Below, one piece after another: positions 17,365-26,866 of a stretch of DNA of 64,000 nucleotides. Origin of the DNA: Staphylococcus sp. Marseille-Q5304 (GTDB lineage Bacteria > Bacillota > Bacilli > Staphylococcales > Staphylococcaceae); assembly GCF_943737015.1 (NCBI RefSeq), contig NZ_CALSFP010000001.1, forward strand, positions 62,001-126,000, given 5' to 3'. Position numbers and translations under genes: made by a program. The stretch's first letter is position 1, and every line of letters begins with the position of its first letter. Under the pieces are notes generated by a model that worked only from the letters and a program-made list of their open reading frames with translations, was not told the DNA's origin and ran no database searches.

Positions 17365-17457
17365 ATGATGATATTAGTAATGTTATCCCCAATATTTGTT
17401 ATCGGATTTATAATATTATCCATCATGGAAGAGAAAAAACGTAAAAATAAGAAATAA
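17365..17457 (+). CDS. 30-residue single-helix membrane peptide
   Basis: This short frame encodes an N-terminal hydrophobic helix (MMILVMLSPIFVIGFIILSI) followed by a strongly basic tail (MEEKKRKNKK). A good ribosome site GAGGTGAG (17352-17359) lies 5 bases ahead. The composition (one membrane helix plus a cytoplasmic lysine tail) is typical of real bacterial small membrane proteins. Toxin peptides of type I toxin-antitoxin systems look similar, but no antisense RNA is evident. Unrecognised; function unknown. Confidence 0.65.
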   Translation: MMILVMLSPIFVIGFIILSIMEEKKRKNKK

Positions 17458-17546
17458 AGTATTTCATCAGTCGTTCACATAGTTAAAAGATAAATGTATC
17501 ATCATGCTTCAGTTTGTGAGTAGTTATAGAAAAAGGAGGATGCGTG

Positions 17547-18470
17547 ATGAGTGCAATGTTATTTATTTTTCAATCGGTGTTATTACCGATATTCATTATG
17601 ATTGGCTTGGGGTACATCTTACACAAGAAATTCCAACTCAATTTAAATACGTTAGCTAAACTCAATATTTATGTCTTTGTACCAGGCTATATCTTTGTTA
17701 AGTTTTACAAGACAGATTTTAAATTTAGTATGTTGCTTTATATTGCTTTGTTTTTTGTACTTTATGTCCTCGTACTTTATATAATTGGATGGTTAATTAC
17801 TAAATTAGGAAATGTTGAAGAAGGTGAAGCGACAACTTTAAAAAATAGTATTTTATTTTTTAATTCTGGTAATTATGGTGTACCTGTAAACGATCTCGTG
17901 TTTAAAGGTGACCCGATTGCAATGTCAGTTCAAGTCATCGTATTGTCTTTACAAAATATCTTCACTTTTTCTTATGGTATTTTCGCAATACAGAAAATAC
18001 AAGTAGGTAAATTGAAAGCACTGCTTGGTTATTTGAAGATGCCTGTACTTTACGCATTATTGTTTGCATTAATTTTAAATTATGCCAATATCCCTATACC
18101 TAAATTTATATGGACCCCAGCGAATTATGTAGCGGATGCAATGATCGCGATAGCTTTAATATTATTAGGTGCCCAAATTTCTAAAATTAAAATGAAATTG
18201 AAATGGTCACGCGCATATATTTTTATATTCATACGACTCGTTGTTGGACCGGTCATCGCATTCTTTATCATAAAAATTATGGGCATTGATGGTGTTATTG
18301 CACAAACGTTATTTATTGCTTCAGCTATGCCAACCTCAGTTAATAGTTCGGTGATTGCTCAAGAATACGATAATAATCCAGAATTAGCTGCAGAAATCGT
18401 ATTTTTATCAACTTTATTAAGTGCTATAACCGTAGTTGTCGTGATTTATTGTTCCAAACTGTTATTTTAA
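17547..18470 (+). CDS. AEC family transporter (auxin efflux carrier type)
   Basis: A 307-residue membrane protein with about ten hydrophobic segments in two five-helix halves, typical of the AEC (auxin efflux carrier) family. Characteristic motifs are NSILFFNSGNYGVPVN in the middle and the final IASAMPTSVNSSVIAQEYDNNPELAAEIVFLSTLLSAIT. AAGGAGG (17533-17539) precedes the ATG at 17547; a GTG one codon earlier is possible. Bacterial members carry malate, malonate or similar organic acids. The neighbours (mini-peptide, xylB) give no hint of the substrate. Confidence 0.9.
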   Translation: MSAMLFIFQSVLLPIFIMIGLGYILHKKFQLNLNTLAKLNIYVFVPGYIFVKFYKTDFKFSMLLYIALFFVLYVLVLYIIGWLITKLGNVEEGEATTLKNSILFFNSGNYGVPVNDLVFKGDPIAMSVQVIVLSLQNIFTFSYGIFAIQKIQVGKLKALLGYLKMPVLYALLFALILNYANIPIPKFIWTPANYVADAMIAIALILLGAQISKIKMKLKWSRAYIFIFIRLVVGPVIAFFIIKIMGIDGVIAQTLFIASAMPTSVNSSVIAQEYDNNPELAAEIVFLSTLLSAITVVVVIYCSKLLF

Positions 18471-18628
18471 AAATGTTAGTGTCCCGTTGCATTTTTAATT
18501 TAAAGTTAAAGCATTCTATCTCGATATATTTGATTTTATTTTTTATCGTGTTATAAATATAATGAATATTTAAATTAAGCAATTTTCCCAAAGCAATAAA
18601 ATAAATTCAAAAAGGAACGGTTGGAAAA

Positions 18629-20116
18629 ATGACAGACGTTGTTTTAGGTATTGATATTGGTACGAGTTCTGTGAAAGTGATTGCAGTCGATAAAGGTGGT
18701 CACGTACTTCAAACGAAGAGCGAGCCTTTAGAAGTCATGCAATTACAACCTGGCTATAGTGAGCAACATCCAGATGATTGGTATCAAGCAACAATCTCTG
18801 CGATTAAACAGTTATTAACTCAAAATGAAATGAAGCACGCCGTAGTTAAAGGATTATCTTTTTCAGGGCAAATGCACAGTTTAGTTATTATTGATGAACA
18901 TAATCAGCCTATAAGACCAGCGATATTGTGGAATGATACGCGTTCTACACCACAATGTGAACAAATCATTCGAACAATAGGAGACTACGTGGTGTCTAAT
19001 CCAGTGTTAGAAGGCTTTACATTAACGAAGTTGTTATGGGTGAAAGATAACGAACCTGATAACTGGCGTAAGATCAAAACATTCATGTTACCTAAAGATT
19101 ATGTACGCTTTAAATTAACAGGCAACGTTCATATGGAATATTCTGATGCTTCAAGTACATTGTTACTAGATCCAAAGGAGAAGAAGTGGCGCAAAGATAT
19201 TGCAGATCTGTTTGGAATTGGCGATATTTGTCCCGAACTTGTTGCGTCACAAGACTTTGTAGGAATGGTAGATAAGCTTGTTGCAGAGGAGTTAGGATTG
19301 AACGAAGATGTAGCAGTGTTTGCAGGTGGAGGAGATAATGCTTGCGGAGCACTTGGAGCTGGTATTATCCATCCGAATGACACGCTTTGTAGCATCGGCA
19401 CTTCAGGTGTTGTATTGTCATGTGAAGATCAACAAAGTAAAGAATATAGACATAATATGCATTACTTTAACCACGTGTTAGACGATATGGACTATGTAAT
19501 GGGAGTCACATTAGCAGCTGGTGGCAGTCTAAATTGGTTGAAGAATAATGTGTTAACGCAGTTTGATTATCCAGAAATTGTTAAAATGGCGAGCCAATCA
19601 ACTGTAGGAAGTAGAGGGTTGCTATTTACACCGTACTTGTCAGGTGAACGTACGCCCCATGGAGATTCATCAATAAGAGGTAGTTTCATTGGCTTAAGTG
19701 TGATGCATACAAACAATGATTTGGCGCGTGCAGTAATTGAAGGTGTAACATACTCATTATTTGATTCTATTCAATATTTACGATCCCAAGGAAAGTCTAT
19801 TGATCATGTTGTTGACATTGGTGGCGGTGCTAGAAGTAATTTCTGGTTACAATTACAAGCAGACGTATTTAATACAAAAGTGAGTAAATTAAAATATGAA
19901 GAAGGACCAAGCATGGGGGCAGCGATTATAGCAGTAAATGGTCTAGGCTGGTACGAAAGTTTGGAAGCCGTGTTAAATCAATTTATTGTTTATGACACAA
20001 CTTTTAAACCTGACCCAAAAATGCATGAACAGTATATGAACTATTTCGATATTTATCAAAACGTTTATCAACAAACACAATCAATTACATCAGAGCTCTT
20101 AAAACGTTCACGTTAA
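18629..20116 (+). CDS. xylB: Xylulokinase
   Basis: A 495-residue FGGY-family carbohydrate kinase. The N-terminal phosphate loop GIDIGTSSVKV, GLSFSGQMHSLV with WNDTR (D-xylulokinase signatures), FTLTKLLWVKDNEP, and the C-terminal FGGY signature 2 region (IEGVTYSLFDSIQYLR... VDIGGGARSNFWLQLQADVF) are all present. It phosphorylates D-xylulose to xylulose-5-phosphate for the pentose phosphate pathway. No xylA, xylR or transporter is next to it, so it may act on xylulose or arabitol/xylitol-derived substrate from elsewhere. FGGY kinases are hard to tell apart, but MHSL..WNDTR favours XylB. Monocistronic, followed by the TPP riboswitch of the next operon. Confidence 0.88.
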   Translation: MTDVVLGIDIGTSSVKVIAVDKGGHVLQTKSEPLEVMQLQPGYSEQHPDDWYQATISAIKQLLTQNEMKHAVVKGLSFSGQMHSLVIIDEHNQPIRPAILWNDTRSTPQCEQIIRTIGDYVVSNPVLEGFTLTKLLWVKDNEPDNWRKIKTFMLPKDYVRFKLTGNVHMEYSDASSTLLLDPKEKKWRKDIADLFGIGDICPELVASQDFVGMVDKLVAEELGLNEDVAVFAGGGDNACGALGAGIIHPNDTLCSIGTSGVVLSCEDQQSKEYRHNMHYFNHVLDDMDYVMGVTLAAGGSLNWLKNNVLTQFDYPEIVKMASQSTVGSRGLLFTPYLSGERTPHGDSSIRGSFIGLSVMHTNNDLARAVIEGVTYSLFDSIQYLRSQGKSIDHVVDIGGGARSNFWLQLQADVFNTKVSKLKYEEGPSMGAAIIAVNGLGWYESLEAVLNQFIVYDTTFKPDPKMHEQYMNYFDIYQNVYQQTQSITSELLKRSR

Positions 20117-20222
20117 GTTGAACTTTTAGAGTTGAATTCTCGTCTAATTAAAGATATTATGAAGTTAAATGTGAATGACAATTATATTAAATTACAACGA
20201 AAAACTATAAATTATATATAAA

Positions 20223-20316
20223 CCACTGGAAGTGCCTTTGAAGAAGGGCTGAGACCGAAGTAACGACTGAGGAATTCCTTGAACCTGATCCAGTTTATAC
20301 TGGCGTAGGAAAGTGG
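20223..20316 (+). ncRNA. TPP riboswitch (THI box)
   Basis: The conserved cores GGGCTGAGA (20245-20253 region) and CTTGAACCTGATC...ACTGGCGTAGGAA are present. Closing stem P1 is CCACT (20223-20227) with AGTGG (20312-20316). It precedes a thiamine (thiazole) biosynthesis operon, as expected for a thiamine-diphosphate sensor. Confidence 0.96.
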
Positions 20317-20343
20317 CGTTACTATCAGCGAAATACTTTTATT

Positions 20344-20381
20344 AAACGTTATTTTTCCTACGGGAAAGATAACGTTTTTTT
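20344..20381 (+). terminator. Riboswitch-controlled terminator of the thi operon
   Basis: AAACGTTAT (20344-20352) pairs with ATAACGTTT (20369-20377), with an inner TTTCC/GGAAA stem and a following T-run. It lies just after the TPP aptamer and before tenI, so binding of thiamine diphosphate should end transcription here. Confidence 0.88.
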
Positions 20382-20397
20382 GTATAGAGGTGAGGAA

Positions 20398-20982
20398 ATG
20401 TTTATTGCGATTACACCGTATAAAGTATTAAATGAGCATGATATTGAACATTATCGAAGGATTGAGCAAGATATAGACTTTCTAATGATTCGGACCCCGA
20501 TGGAAGTTGAACTTTTAGTCGAATGGATTGAACAGTTAAAACTTAATTACTTTCCTATAAACAAAATCATTATTCATAGTGACATCGATGTGCTTGAACG
20601 ATGTGAACTATGGGCAATTCATTTTAAAGAGCAAGATGCGAGAATAGCACAATTTAAACAAGATAATCCAAACGTTCAAGTAAGTGCATCAACACATTAT
20701 GAAACTTCCGTGGGTGAGGCACAATCGCTAGGCTTAGACTTTGTATTGTTTAGTCATATTTTTGAAACAGGGTCTAAACCTGGTCAACCACCTAGAACGG
20801 ATCAAGAAATTTCTAGTGTATTGAAATACGATATTCCCATAATAGCGCTAGGTGGGATAAACAGTAAGACACTCAAACATTTACCTCAAGGGTTTAGTGG
20901 AATTGCAGGCATTTCAATTTTTGATAAAGCGCATGAGGATGAACTGAGTGCTTTAAAGGAGGTGTGGCAAGATTATGTATGA
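20398..20982 (+). CDS. tenI: Thiazole tautomerase (TenI)
   Basis: The protein has 194 residues, start at the ATG at 20398 behind GAGGTGAGG; an upstream in-frame TTG would overlap the terminator. It is a ThiE-like TIM barrel: ITPYKVLNE, IIIHSD, VSASTHYETSVGEAQSLGLDFVLFSHIFETGSKPGQPPRT and IIALGGINSKTL. The AQSLGLDFVLFSHIF.T.SKPG pattern is that of the ThiE/TenI superfamily. In B. subtilis TenI aromatises the thiazole product of ThiG and sits first in tenI-thiO-thiS-thiG-thiF-thiD, the same order as here. A true ThiE (phosphate synthase) is a possible alternative, but gene order and short length favour TenI. Its end overlaps thiO by 8 bases. Confidence 0.85.
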   Translation: MFIAITPYKVLNEHDIEHYRRIEQDIDFLMIRTPMEVELLVEWIEQLKLNYFPINKIIIHSDIDVLERCELWAIHFKEQDARIAQFKQDNPNVQVSASTHYETSVGEAQSLGLDFVLFSHIFETGSKPGQPPRTDQEISSVLKYDIPIIALGGINSKTLKHLPQGFSGIAGISIFDKAHEDELSALKEVWQDYV

Positions 20983-22102
20983 TGTCATCGTTATTGGGTC
21001 TGGTGTGATGGGCATGTCCGTTGCGAGAAAGCTAAGTGAAGCGGGTTTGCATATTGCAGTGATTGATCGTGATGTTCCTGGTATGCATGCTTCTTATAAG
21101 GCGGGTGGCATGTTAGGTGCTCAGAATGAATTTCTGGAAGATAGTGACTTATTCAAACTCGCCACACGTTCACAAAAGATGTTTAAAACTTTGAGTGACG
21201 AATTAAATTCTGAAGTTGGTATTGATATTCAATATATCGAAAGTGGTCTCATCAAATTAGCTGATGAGTCTAATGATAACGTTACAATTGAACAACAATA
21301 TCAATTTTTACATCAACATAATCCTGATGTTGAGCTATTAAATGAAGATCGTATGCATCAATTAACAGGTGGTAATAGCCATTTAGCTAACCGGACAGCA
21401 ATGTACATTCCAGACGACCATCAAATTAATGCAAATTATTATACGAAAGCATTATTTCATTCATTAAAAAGACGAAATATCGACCGTATCTTTAAAACGG
21501 AGGTCGAATCAATTCAATCAGTCGAAGGTGGAGGATACAAAGTATTAACACAAGACGATGTGTTAATCGGTCAACAAGTTGTCGTAGCTGGTGGTGCCTG
21601 GAGTGGCCAATTATTAGGGTCATACATCCAAGATAAATGCGTGACAGGTGTTAAAGGAGAAGTATTGTTAGTCGAACAACCACACCTCAATCTCGATACT
21701 ACATTGTTTACGACAAGCGGTTGTTATATCGTCCCTAAACAAAAAGACCGTTATTTAATAGGAGCAACGAGCTATTTTGATGATTACTCAGTTGGTGTTT
21801 CTGAGGAAGGAAGAAATTGGTTATTAGAGCGTGCTACCAAACATGTCCCAGGATTAAAAGAAAGTAAAATCTTAAAGCAATGGTCAGGGGTAAGACCTTA
21901 TTGCACAAATGAACAACCTATTATGGATGAAGTTTCAAGAGATTTATTTGTCATTACAGGTCATTACCGTAATGGAATATTACTTTCGCCGATTATCGGT
22001 GAACTGATGAGTCAATGGATACTTAATCAGCATAGACCTCAAATATTAGAAAGCTTTCAGATAGAAAGGAGGCAACGCAATGCATTGCATCATCAATGGT
22101 GA
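20975..22102 (+). CDS. thiO: Glycine oxidase
   Basis: A 375-residue FAD-dependent amino acid oxidase. IGSGVMGMSVARKL near the N-terminus is the dinucleotide-binding GxGxxG loop, VIDRDVPG the following strand end. GGAWSGQLL and the C-terminal ITGHYRNGILLSP close the DAO fold. ThiO oxidises glycine to the imine (dehydroglycine) needed for thiazole formation by ThiG. It overlaps tenI at its start and thiS at its end (23 bases), so translation is coupled. The absence of an iron-dependent ThiH fits with this oxygen-dependent route, usual in bacilli. Confidence 0.93.
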   Translation: MYDVIVIGSGVMGMSVARKLSEAGLHIAVIDRDVPGMHASYKAGGMLGAQNEFLEDSDLFKLATRSQKMFKTLSDELNSEVGIDIQYIESGLIKLADESNDNVTIEQQYQFLHQHNPDVELLNEDRMHQLTGGNSHLANRTAMYIPDDHQINANYYTKALFHSLKRRNIDRIFKTEVESIQSVEGGGYKVLTQDDVLIGQQVVVAGGAWSGQLLGSYIQDKCVTGVKGEVLLVEQPHLNLDTTLFTTSGCYIVPKQKDRYLIGATSYFDDYSVGVSEEGRNWLLERATKHVPGLKESKILKQWSGVRPYCTNEQPIMDEVSRDLFVITGHYRNGILLSPIIGELMSQWILNQHRPQILESFQIERRQRNALHHQW

Positions 22103-22280
22103 TCAATTTACTTTCGATCAATCAATGAATATTCAAGAGATTCTCCAAAGCCTTGAATTAGATGAACAACGTGTGATTGTCGAGCACAATGAACAATTGA
22201 TTAAGAGAGAACAATTCCCCAATCAAATCGTTAGAGAACAAGATCGATTAGAATTATTAGAATTTGTAGGAGGCGGATAA
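22080..22280 (+). CDS. thiS: Sulfur carrier protein ThiS
   Basis: A 66-residue ubiquitin-like protein ending in VGGG, the C-terminal glycines that become the thiocarboxylate. The pattern [12 protein letters not shown]...[30 protein letters not shown] fits ThiS proteins. The ThiS-thiocarboxylate donates sulfur to ThiG. ThiF (three genes on) adenylates its C-terminus. It begins inside the end of thiO and ends one base before thiG. Confidence 0.94.
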   Translation: MHCIINGDQFTFDQSMNIQEILQSLELDEQRVIVEHNEQLIKREQFPNQIVREQDRLELLEFVGGG

Positions 22281-22281
22281 A

Positions 22282-23049
22282 ATGTTAAAAATTGGACAAT
22301 TTGAATTAAACTCTAGGTTATTATTAGGAACAGGTAAATTTGAGAATCAGGAAATACAAACTTCAGCGATTAAAGCATCAGAAACTGAAGTATTGACTTT
22401 CGCAGTACGTCGAATGAATTTATATGACAAAGACTTACCAAACCCATTAGCAGAAGTAGATTTATCAAACTTTGTCACTTTTCCAAATACGGCAGGTGCG
22501 AAATCAGCTAAAGAAGCGATTCGTATAGCTGAAATTGCAAATCATGCAGGCGTATGTGACATGATTAAAGTTGAAGTAATCGGCGATGATGAAACACTAT
22601 TGCCAGACCCATTAGAAACAGTTGAAGCTTGTAAAGTATTACTAGATAAAGGTTACACAGTATGTCCTTACATTTCTAACGATGTCGTATTAGCAAAACG
22701 ACTAGAAGAATTAGGCGTGCATGCAGTTATGCCACTAGCTTCACCAATTGGTACAGGAAGAGGTATCAATAACCCACTCAACCTTCGCTATATTGTTGAA
22801 AAAGTGAATGTCCCTGTAATTGTTGATGCAGGTATCGGCTCTCCTAAAGATGCTTGTCACGCTATGGAGCTCGGTGTAGATGGCATCTTACTCAACACAG
22901 CTATATCTAGTGCTAAAGACCCTGTGAAAATGGCTGAAGCAATGAAACTTGGCATCAATGCTGGTAGATTAAGTTATGAAGCGGGAAGAATTCCTGTTAA
23001 ATATACAGCTCAAGCATCTAGTCCAACAGAAGGTTTAGGTTTCTTATGA
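22282..23049 (+). CDS. thiG: Thiazole synthase
   Basis: A 255-residue TIM-barrel enzyme. The Schiff-base lysine lies in MIKVEVIGD, and the motifs [73 protein letters not shown] are characteristic of ThiG. It joins deoxyxylulose-5-phosphate, dehydroglycine and the ThiS sulfur into the thiazole phosphate. Ribosome site GGAGGCGG at the end of thiS. Its stop overlaps the start of thiF by four bases. Length and all key motifs are normal. Confidence 0.96.
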   Translation: MLKIGQFELNSRLLLGTGKFENQEIQTSAIKASETEVLTFAVRRMNLYDKDLPNPLAEVDLSNFVTFPNTAGAKSAKEAIRIAEIANHAGVCDMIKVEVIGDDETLLPDPLETVEACKVLLDKGYTVCPYISNDVVLAKRLEELGVHAVMPLASPIGTGRGINNPLNLRYIVEKVNVPVIVDAGIGSPKDACHAMELGVDGILLNTAISSAKDPVKMAEAMKLGINAGRLSYEAGRIPVKYTAQASSPTEGLGFL

Positions 23050-24047
23050 TTCAGAGATATAACCGTCAAGCTCGATTTCATGGCTTTGGTGAACAAGGCC
23101 AACAACAACTCGGAACTCAACATATCATGATATTGGGTGCAGGCGCATTAGGCAGTCATTGTGCTGAGATGTTAGTTCGAATGGGCGTCGGTAAATTGAC
23201 GGTAGTTGATATGGATATCGTAGAAATAGATAATTTGCATCGCCAAGCCACTTATGACGAACACGATGCACAGGACATGTTACCTAAAGTGATTGCTTTG
23301 CAACAACACTTAACACAAATTAATTCAGAGGTTGAGGTAGAGGCGTTATATCAAGAGCTGATGAATACTAACATTGAAGAAATAATTGCGAATGTAAACC
23401 CAAATATAGTGATGGACGGCATGGATCATTTTAAAATACGATATTTAATCAACGAAGCATGCCACAAATTACAATTATCATGGATATACGGTGCTGCTGT
23501 AGGTAGTAAAGGTACAGTTTATGCGATAGATTATCAAGGTCCTTGTTTAAAATGCATGCTACAAACCATCCCTGAAACAGGAGAAAGTTGTGCGATTAAT
23601 GGTGTATTACCACCAGCAGTTCAACAAGTTGCAAGTATGCAAGTATCAGAACTATTAAGGTGGCTCTCAGGACATGGATTTTCTAGAAAATTAATCACAT
23701 TAGATTGCTTTGAATTTAATTATCGTACTTTAAATATCGACCAATTGAAAGATTCTGAATGTCCAGTATGCGCTAAAGGTAATTACGAATTATTAAACCA
23801 ACGTACAGAAAATAAAATTGAAGGACGTTGTGGTGACGTCTTCTTATTTAGATTTAATAGTAATACTTTCGACCATGTAGCGTATCTCCCTACACGTGTG
23901 TTGAAAAGTAATCCATTTGCTAAAGTGATGACTTATAAAGACTATGAAATGACCTTATTTAAAGATGGGCGTATGAATGTATACGGTATACAACAAGAGG
24001 GTGAAGCTGAAGCGTTATATCATACGTTGTTAAAAAGCTTGAAATAG
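23046..24047 (+). CDS. thiF: ThiF/MoeB family adenylyltransferase
   Basis: A 333-residue E1-like enzyme starting [16 protein letters not shown]. The ATP loop is GAGALGSH, followed by [18 protein letters not shown] and the zinc-binding pairs CLKC and CPVC. It activates the C-terminus of ThiS by adenylation so that sulfur can be loaded. In this operon it replaces ThiF; the C-terminal 90 residues (after CPVC) are an extra domain without rhodanese motif, as in MoeB/ThiF of bacilli. Last gene of the thi operon, closed by the repeat-borne terminator. No thiD follows, unlike B. subtilis. Confidence 0.92.
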   Translation: MIQRYNRQARFHGFGEQGQQQLGTQHIMILGAGALGSHCAEMLVRMGVGKLTVVDMDIVEIDNLHRQATYDEHDAQDMLPKVIALQQHLTQINSEVEVEALYQELMNTNIEEIIANVNPNIVMDGMDHFKIRYLINEACHKLQLSWIYGAAVGSKGTVYAIDYQGPCLKCMLQTIPETGESCAINGVLPPAVQQVASMQVSELLRWLSGHGFSRKLITLDCFEFNYRTLNIDQLKDSECPVCAKGNYELLNQRTENKIEGRCGDVFLFRFNSNTFDHVAYLPTRVLKSNPFAKVMTYKDYEMTLFKDGRMNVYGIQQEGEAEALYHTLLKSLK

Positions 24048-24066
24048 TTATCTAAATTGAAAAAGG

Positions 24067-24228
24067 AGTGGGACAGAAATCGATTTTCTAACAATGATTT
24101 CGTAGTCCCACCCCGGCTAGAATGACTAGGATTGAAAAAGCTTGATATAAGCTCAGTTTCAATTTAGTCATCTACTGCCCAGTTGAAAAAGAGTCTGAGA
24201 CAACACGTGTTGTCTCAGACTCTTTTTT
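24067..24228 (+). repeat. Dispersed staphylococcal repeat with built-in terminator (copy A)
   Basis: The element begins with GTGGGACAGAAATCGATTTTC, and GTGGGAC (24068-24074) pairs with GTCCCAC (24105-24111). The segment ends in the terminator palindrome at 24191-24222. Related copies lie at 46663-46825 (inverted), 52147-52249 (inverted, shortened) and 58686-58780 (shortened), all in intergenic DNA. Confidence 0.85.
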
Positions 24229-24230
24229 TA
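24191..24230. terminator. Terminator after thiF, perfect 32-base palindrome
   Basis: GAGTCTGAGACAACAC (24191-24206) is directly followed by its reverse complement (24207-24222), then eight T-rich bases on the plus strand and AAAAAG before. It serves the convergent thiF and flavin-dependent oxidoreductase genes. Confidence 0.88.
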
Positions 24231-24244
24231 AGTTAATATTAAAA

Positions 24245-25309
24245 TTATTTATTTTTGAGGTGTTTGTTTACTTGAGGGATAATATCATTACCGATGAGTT
24301 CGATATTTTTCATGATTTGGTCAAATGGTACGCCACCAAAGTCGATTTGAGCCATAAATCTTTGGTGGTTGTATAATTCATGTTGATATAAAATCTTTTC
24401 AACGATTTGCTGTGTACTACCAACCATTAATGCTTCTCTATGATCTGGCGATTGATCAAATTGTTGTTTTGGATAGCCGGCACCTCTAATAAATGACATT
24501 CCGACATTTAAATGAGGATAATAATTTTTAAGTGCTTCTTGAGTTGTTTTCGCAGTATAGAATAAACTAGCTGTTGAAACAGGTAAACTTGAAGGTGAGG
24601 TATCAAAGCCATGTTCTTTAGCTGTTTGACGATAAACATCGATAGAGTCTTTGAACACCGTCGCTGGACCACCTAATGTAGTAATCATCATTGGCACGCC
24701 TTGTTGACCTGCTTTGATTGCACTACCAGGGCCTCCACCTACAGCACGCCATATTGGTAACGTATTATCTACTGGGCGAGGGAAGATCTTCATATTTTTA
24801 AGCGGTGGGCGGAATTCACCTGACCATGTAATTTTGTCATGTTTGTTGAGTTCTAATAGTAATTCCAATTTTTCTTCGAATAATGCTTCATAATCATTGA
24901 TGTCTAATCCAAATAAATCAAATAACCCAGTACGTGATCCGCGCCCTGCAACAACCTCTGCACGTCCTTGTGAAATTAAATCCAACGTAGCAAAATCTTC
25001 AAACACTCTTACAGGATCCGATGCACTTAAAATCGTAGAAGAACTTGAAATTTTGATATTTTTTGTCGCTTGCGCGATTGCACCGAGTAATACCGTATGA
25101 GCTTGAGTAGTAAAGTGTTCCTGATGACTTTCCCCAACCGCAAAAACATCAATACCAGCTTGTTCTGCTAATTGACTAGCCTCAATAAGTTCTTGAATAC
25201 GTTGTTGATAGCTTACTTTTTCACCATTTTCAGGATTTAATAAATGATCTCCTAATGAATATAAACCGAATTCTAAAGGTTTATTTGCATTTATATCTAA
25301 TTGCGCCAC
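24245..25309 (-). CDS. LLM-class (luciferase-like) flavin-dependent oxidoreductase
   Basis: A 354-residue bacterial-luciferase-like TIM barrel. FGLYSLGDH near the start, AVGESHQEHFTTQA, SSSSTILSASDPVRVFEDFATLDLISQGRAEVVAGRGSR and the later GQQGVPMMITTLGG are typical of the LLM family that uses reduced FMN or F420. In a low-GC Gram-positive FMNH2 is expected. The GTG start (25307-25309) follows AAAGGAG. Just downstream of the ring-cleaving dioxygenase-like gene (15-base gap), so both would act on the same, probably quinone- or aromatic-type substrate. The exact reaction cannot be deduced. Confidence 0.85.
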   Translation of the reverse strand: MAQLDINANKPLEFGLYSLGDHLLNPENGEKVSYQQRIQELIEASQLAEQAGIDVFAVGESHQEHFTTQAHTVLLGAIAQATKNIKISSSSTILSASDPVRVFEDFATLDLISQGRAEVVAGRGSRTGLFDLFGLDINDYEALFEEKLELLLELNKHDKITWSGEFRPPLKNMKIFPRPVDNTLPIWRAVGGGPGSAIKAGQQGVPMMITTLGGPATVFKDSIDVYRQTAKEHGFDTSPSSLPVSTASLFYTAKTTQEALKNYYPHLNVGMSFIRGAGYPKQQFDQSPDHREALMVGSTQQIVEKILYQHELYNHQRFMAQIDFGGVPFDQIMKNIELIGNDIIPQVNKHLKNK

Positions 25310-25324
25310 AGCACATCGCTCCTT

Positions 25325-26251
25325 TTACAGTTCTTTCAACTTACTTTCAATTTCCTCGCGTTTTGGTTCTAAAAATTCCGGTAAATTTAATTTATTACCT
25401 AATTCTTCTTTAGGCGTGTCTACAGTGAAACCAGGTTCTTCTGTAGCAAACTCATACAAGATGCCATTTTGACGATAATAAAGAGATCTGAAGAAATAAC
25501 GGTCAATAATGCCTGAATTATTACGTGGTTCAGCATCAATACGTTCAAATATTTCTTTTAAATCATCATCTGTTGGCGTCTTCACAGCAATATGATGGAT
25601 ATATCCTTGTGCTTGACGTGCACGATCTCCTTGTTCCTCTTTCACAACAAAGTCAGTGTAAAGTCCTTTTTTATCTAACGTCATTACAGTTTCATTGAAA
25701 TCTTGACGTTCTTCATATTCTAATACATTTTTAAGAAAATCTATTGTTGCTTGAGCGTCTCGGAGTCTTAGTTCAACAGGTTCCATGCCTAGTATTTGAT
25801 ATTGTTCTGGTATATCACTGTAGCTATTACCTTGCCATTCATGTGGCATTTCATAATTATCATTAACGAGTAATATCACTTCAACGCCATCAACATCTTC
25901 AAATGAAATCGCTGGTTGATTTAAGTACGTGAGTTCATTCCACTCAACGTCATGTTGAGTTAAACGTTTTTTAAAATATTCTAATGATTCGTTATCTGGA
26001 ATGAGTAATGAAAATCTATAAATTGAATCAGTCCCTCTTTTAGGTTGACCGACATTCGGTATTTCAAAATAAGTCAATAATGTACCTGGCGAACCTGTTT
26101 CGTCACCAAAGAATAAATGATACATAGAAGTATTATCTTGGTTAACAGTTTTTTCTACTAAACGTAAACCTAAAATTTCTGTATAAAATGCTTTATTGCG
26201 TTGAGCATCTTTAGTGTAAATGGAAATGTGATGATGACCTCTAATATTCAT
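25325..26251 (-). CDS. Ring-cleaving dioxygenase-like protein (VOC/glyoxalase superfamily, MhqO/LinE type)
   Basis: A 308-residue protein with two glyoxalase-fold modules. The first begins IRGHHHISIYTKDAQRNKAFYTEILGLRLVEKTVNQD; the second contains RLRDAQATIDFLKNVLEYEE and GYIHHIAVKTPTDDDL. Histidines and the late LYEFATEEPGF are the metal ligands expected in extradiol dioxygenases. The family (MhqO in B. subtilis, MhqE in S. aureus) is tied to detoxification of hydroquinones. The ribosome site AGGAGGT is strong. It is the first gene of a two-gene minus-strand operon. No mhqR regulator is adjacent. Confidence 0.85.
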   Translation of the reverse strand: MNIRGHHHISIYTKDAQRNKAFYTEILGLRLVEKTVNQDNTSMYHLFFGDETGSPGTLLTYFEIPNVGQPKRGTDSIYRFSLLIPDNESLEYFKKRLTQHDVEWNELTYLNQPAISFEDVDGVEVILLVNDNYEMPHEWQGNSYSDIPEQYQILGMEPVELRLRDAQATIDFLKNVLEYEERQDFNETVMTLDKKGLYTDFVVKEEQGDRARQAQGYIHHIAVKTPTDDDLKEIFERIDAEPRNNSGIIDRYFFRSLYYRQNGILYEFATEEPGFTVDTPKEELGNKLNLPEFLEPKREEIESKLKEL

Positions 26252-26741
26252 AAAAAATACCTCCTCTTAAATACGTGCTTTTAAAATCATTTAATGTTTA
26301 TTTATGCGTTTTATTACTTTGAACTTTAGTTTTTCTAGTTGTTTAACTATTGCGTGAAATACAATTAGTATATTCGGTATAAATATTATATCATATTTGA
26401 ATTTTAATTCAACTATGTAGAACATTGTTTAACTTTAACCGTTATTAATATTCCTCTTCTGACACTATTCTAATCATGGGCATTTTAATTTTCTTTCTTA
26501 ATATATTGTGTTTGTTAATTTGTGTTTTATAGTAAATGAAATCAAATAATAAAATATTGCATTGTAGTAAATAGAAAAAAATAATGTTAAAGAGCATTTA
26601 TTGTTTGATTTACATCAACTTAAATAATTAATAATTTTCGTATTTTAAAATAGACGTTATTTTCAATATAAAGATATTTAAATAGACTCAATTTGATAAT
26701 AGAAATTAAACAATACATTCCTATTACAAAAATAAATTTAG
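26252..26741. other. Non-coding AT-rich region upstream of sraP
   Basis: About 490 bases without an open frame of note between divergent genes. Repeated A/T tracts and several TTTAA-rich inverted bits are visible, nothing that I can name. It holds the minus-strand promoter of the dioxygenase operon at its left end. Confidence 0.45.
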
Positions 26742-26770
26742 TTGTAATGCTCAATGGAATAGTGCATAAT
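26742..26770 (+). promoter_or_regulatory. Candidate sigma-A promoter for sraP
   Basis: TTGTAA (26742-26747), 17 bases, CATAAT (26765-26770). It would give a leader of about 90 bases before the ATG at 26867, which contains GGAGAGG at 26848-26853. Confidence 0.5.
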
Positions 26771-26866
26771 ATAATAAAACACTAATGTAAAAAAACCCTA
26801 TATATGAAAATTTAGACGATAGATAGAGTTGTTTTATAAAAATTATGGAGAGGAAAGAGAAAGGGA

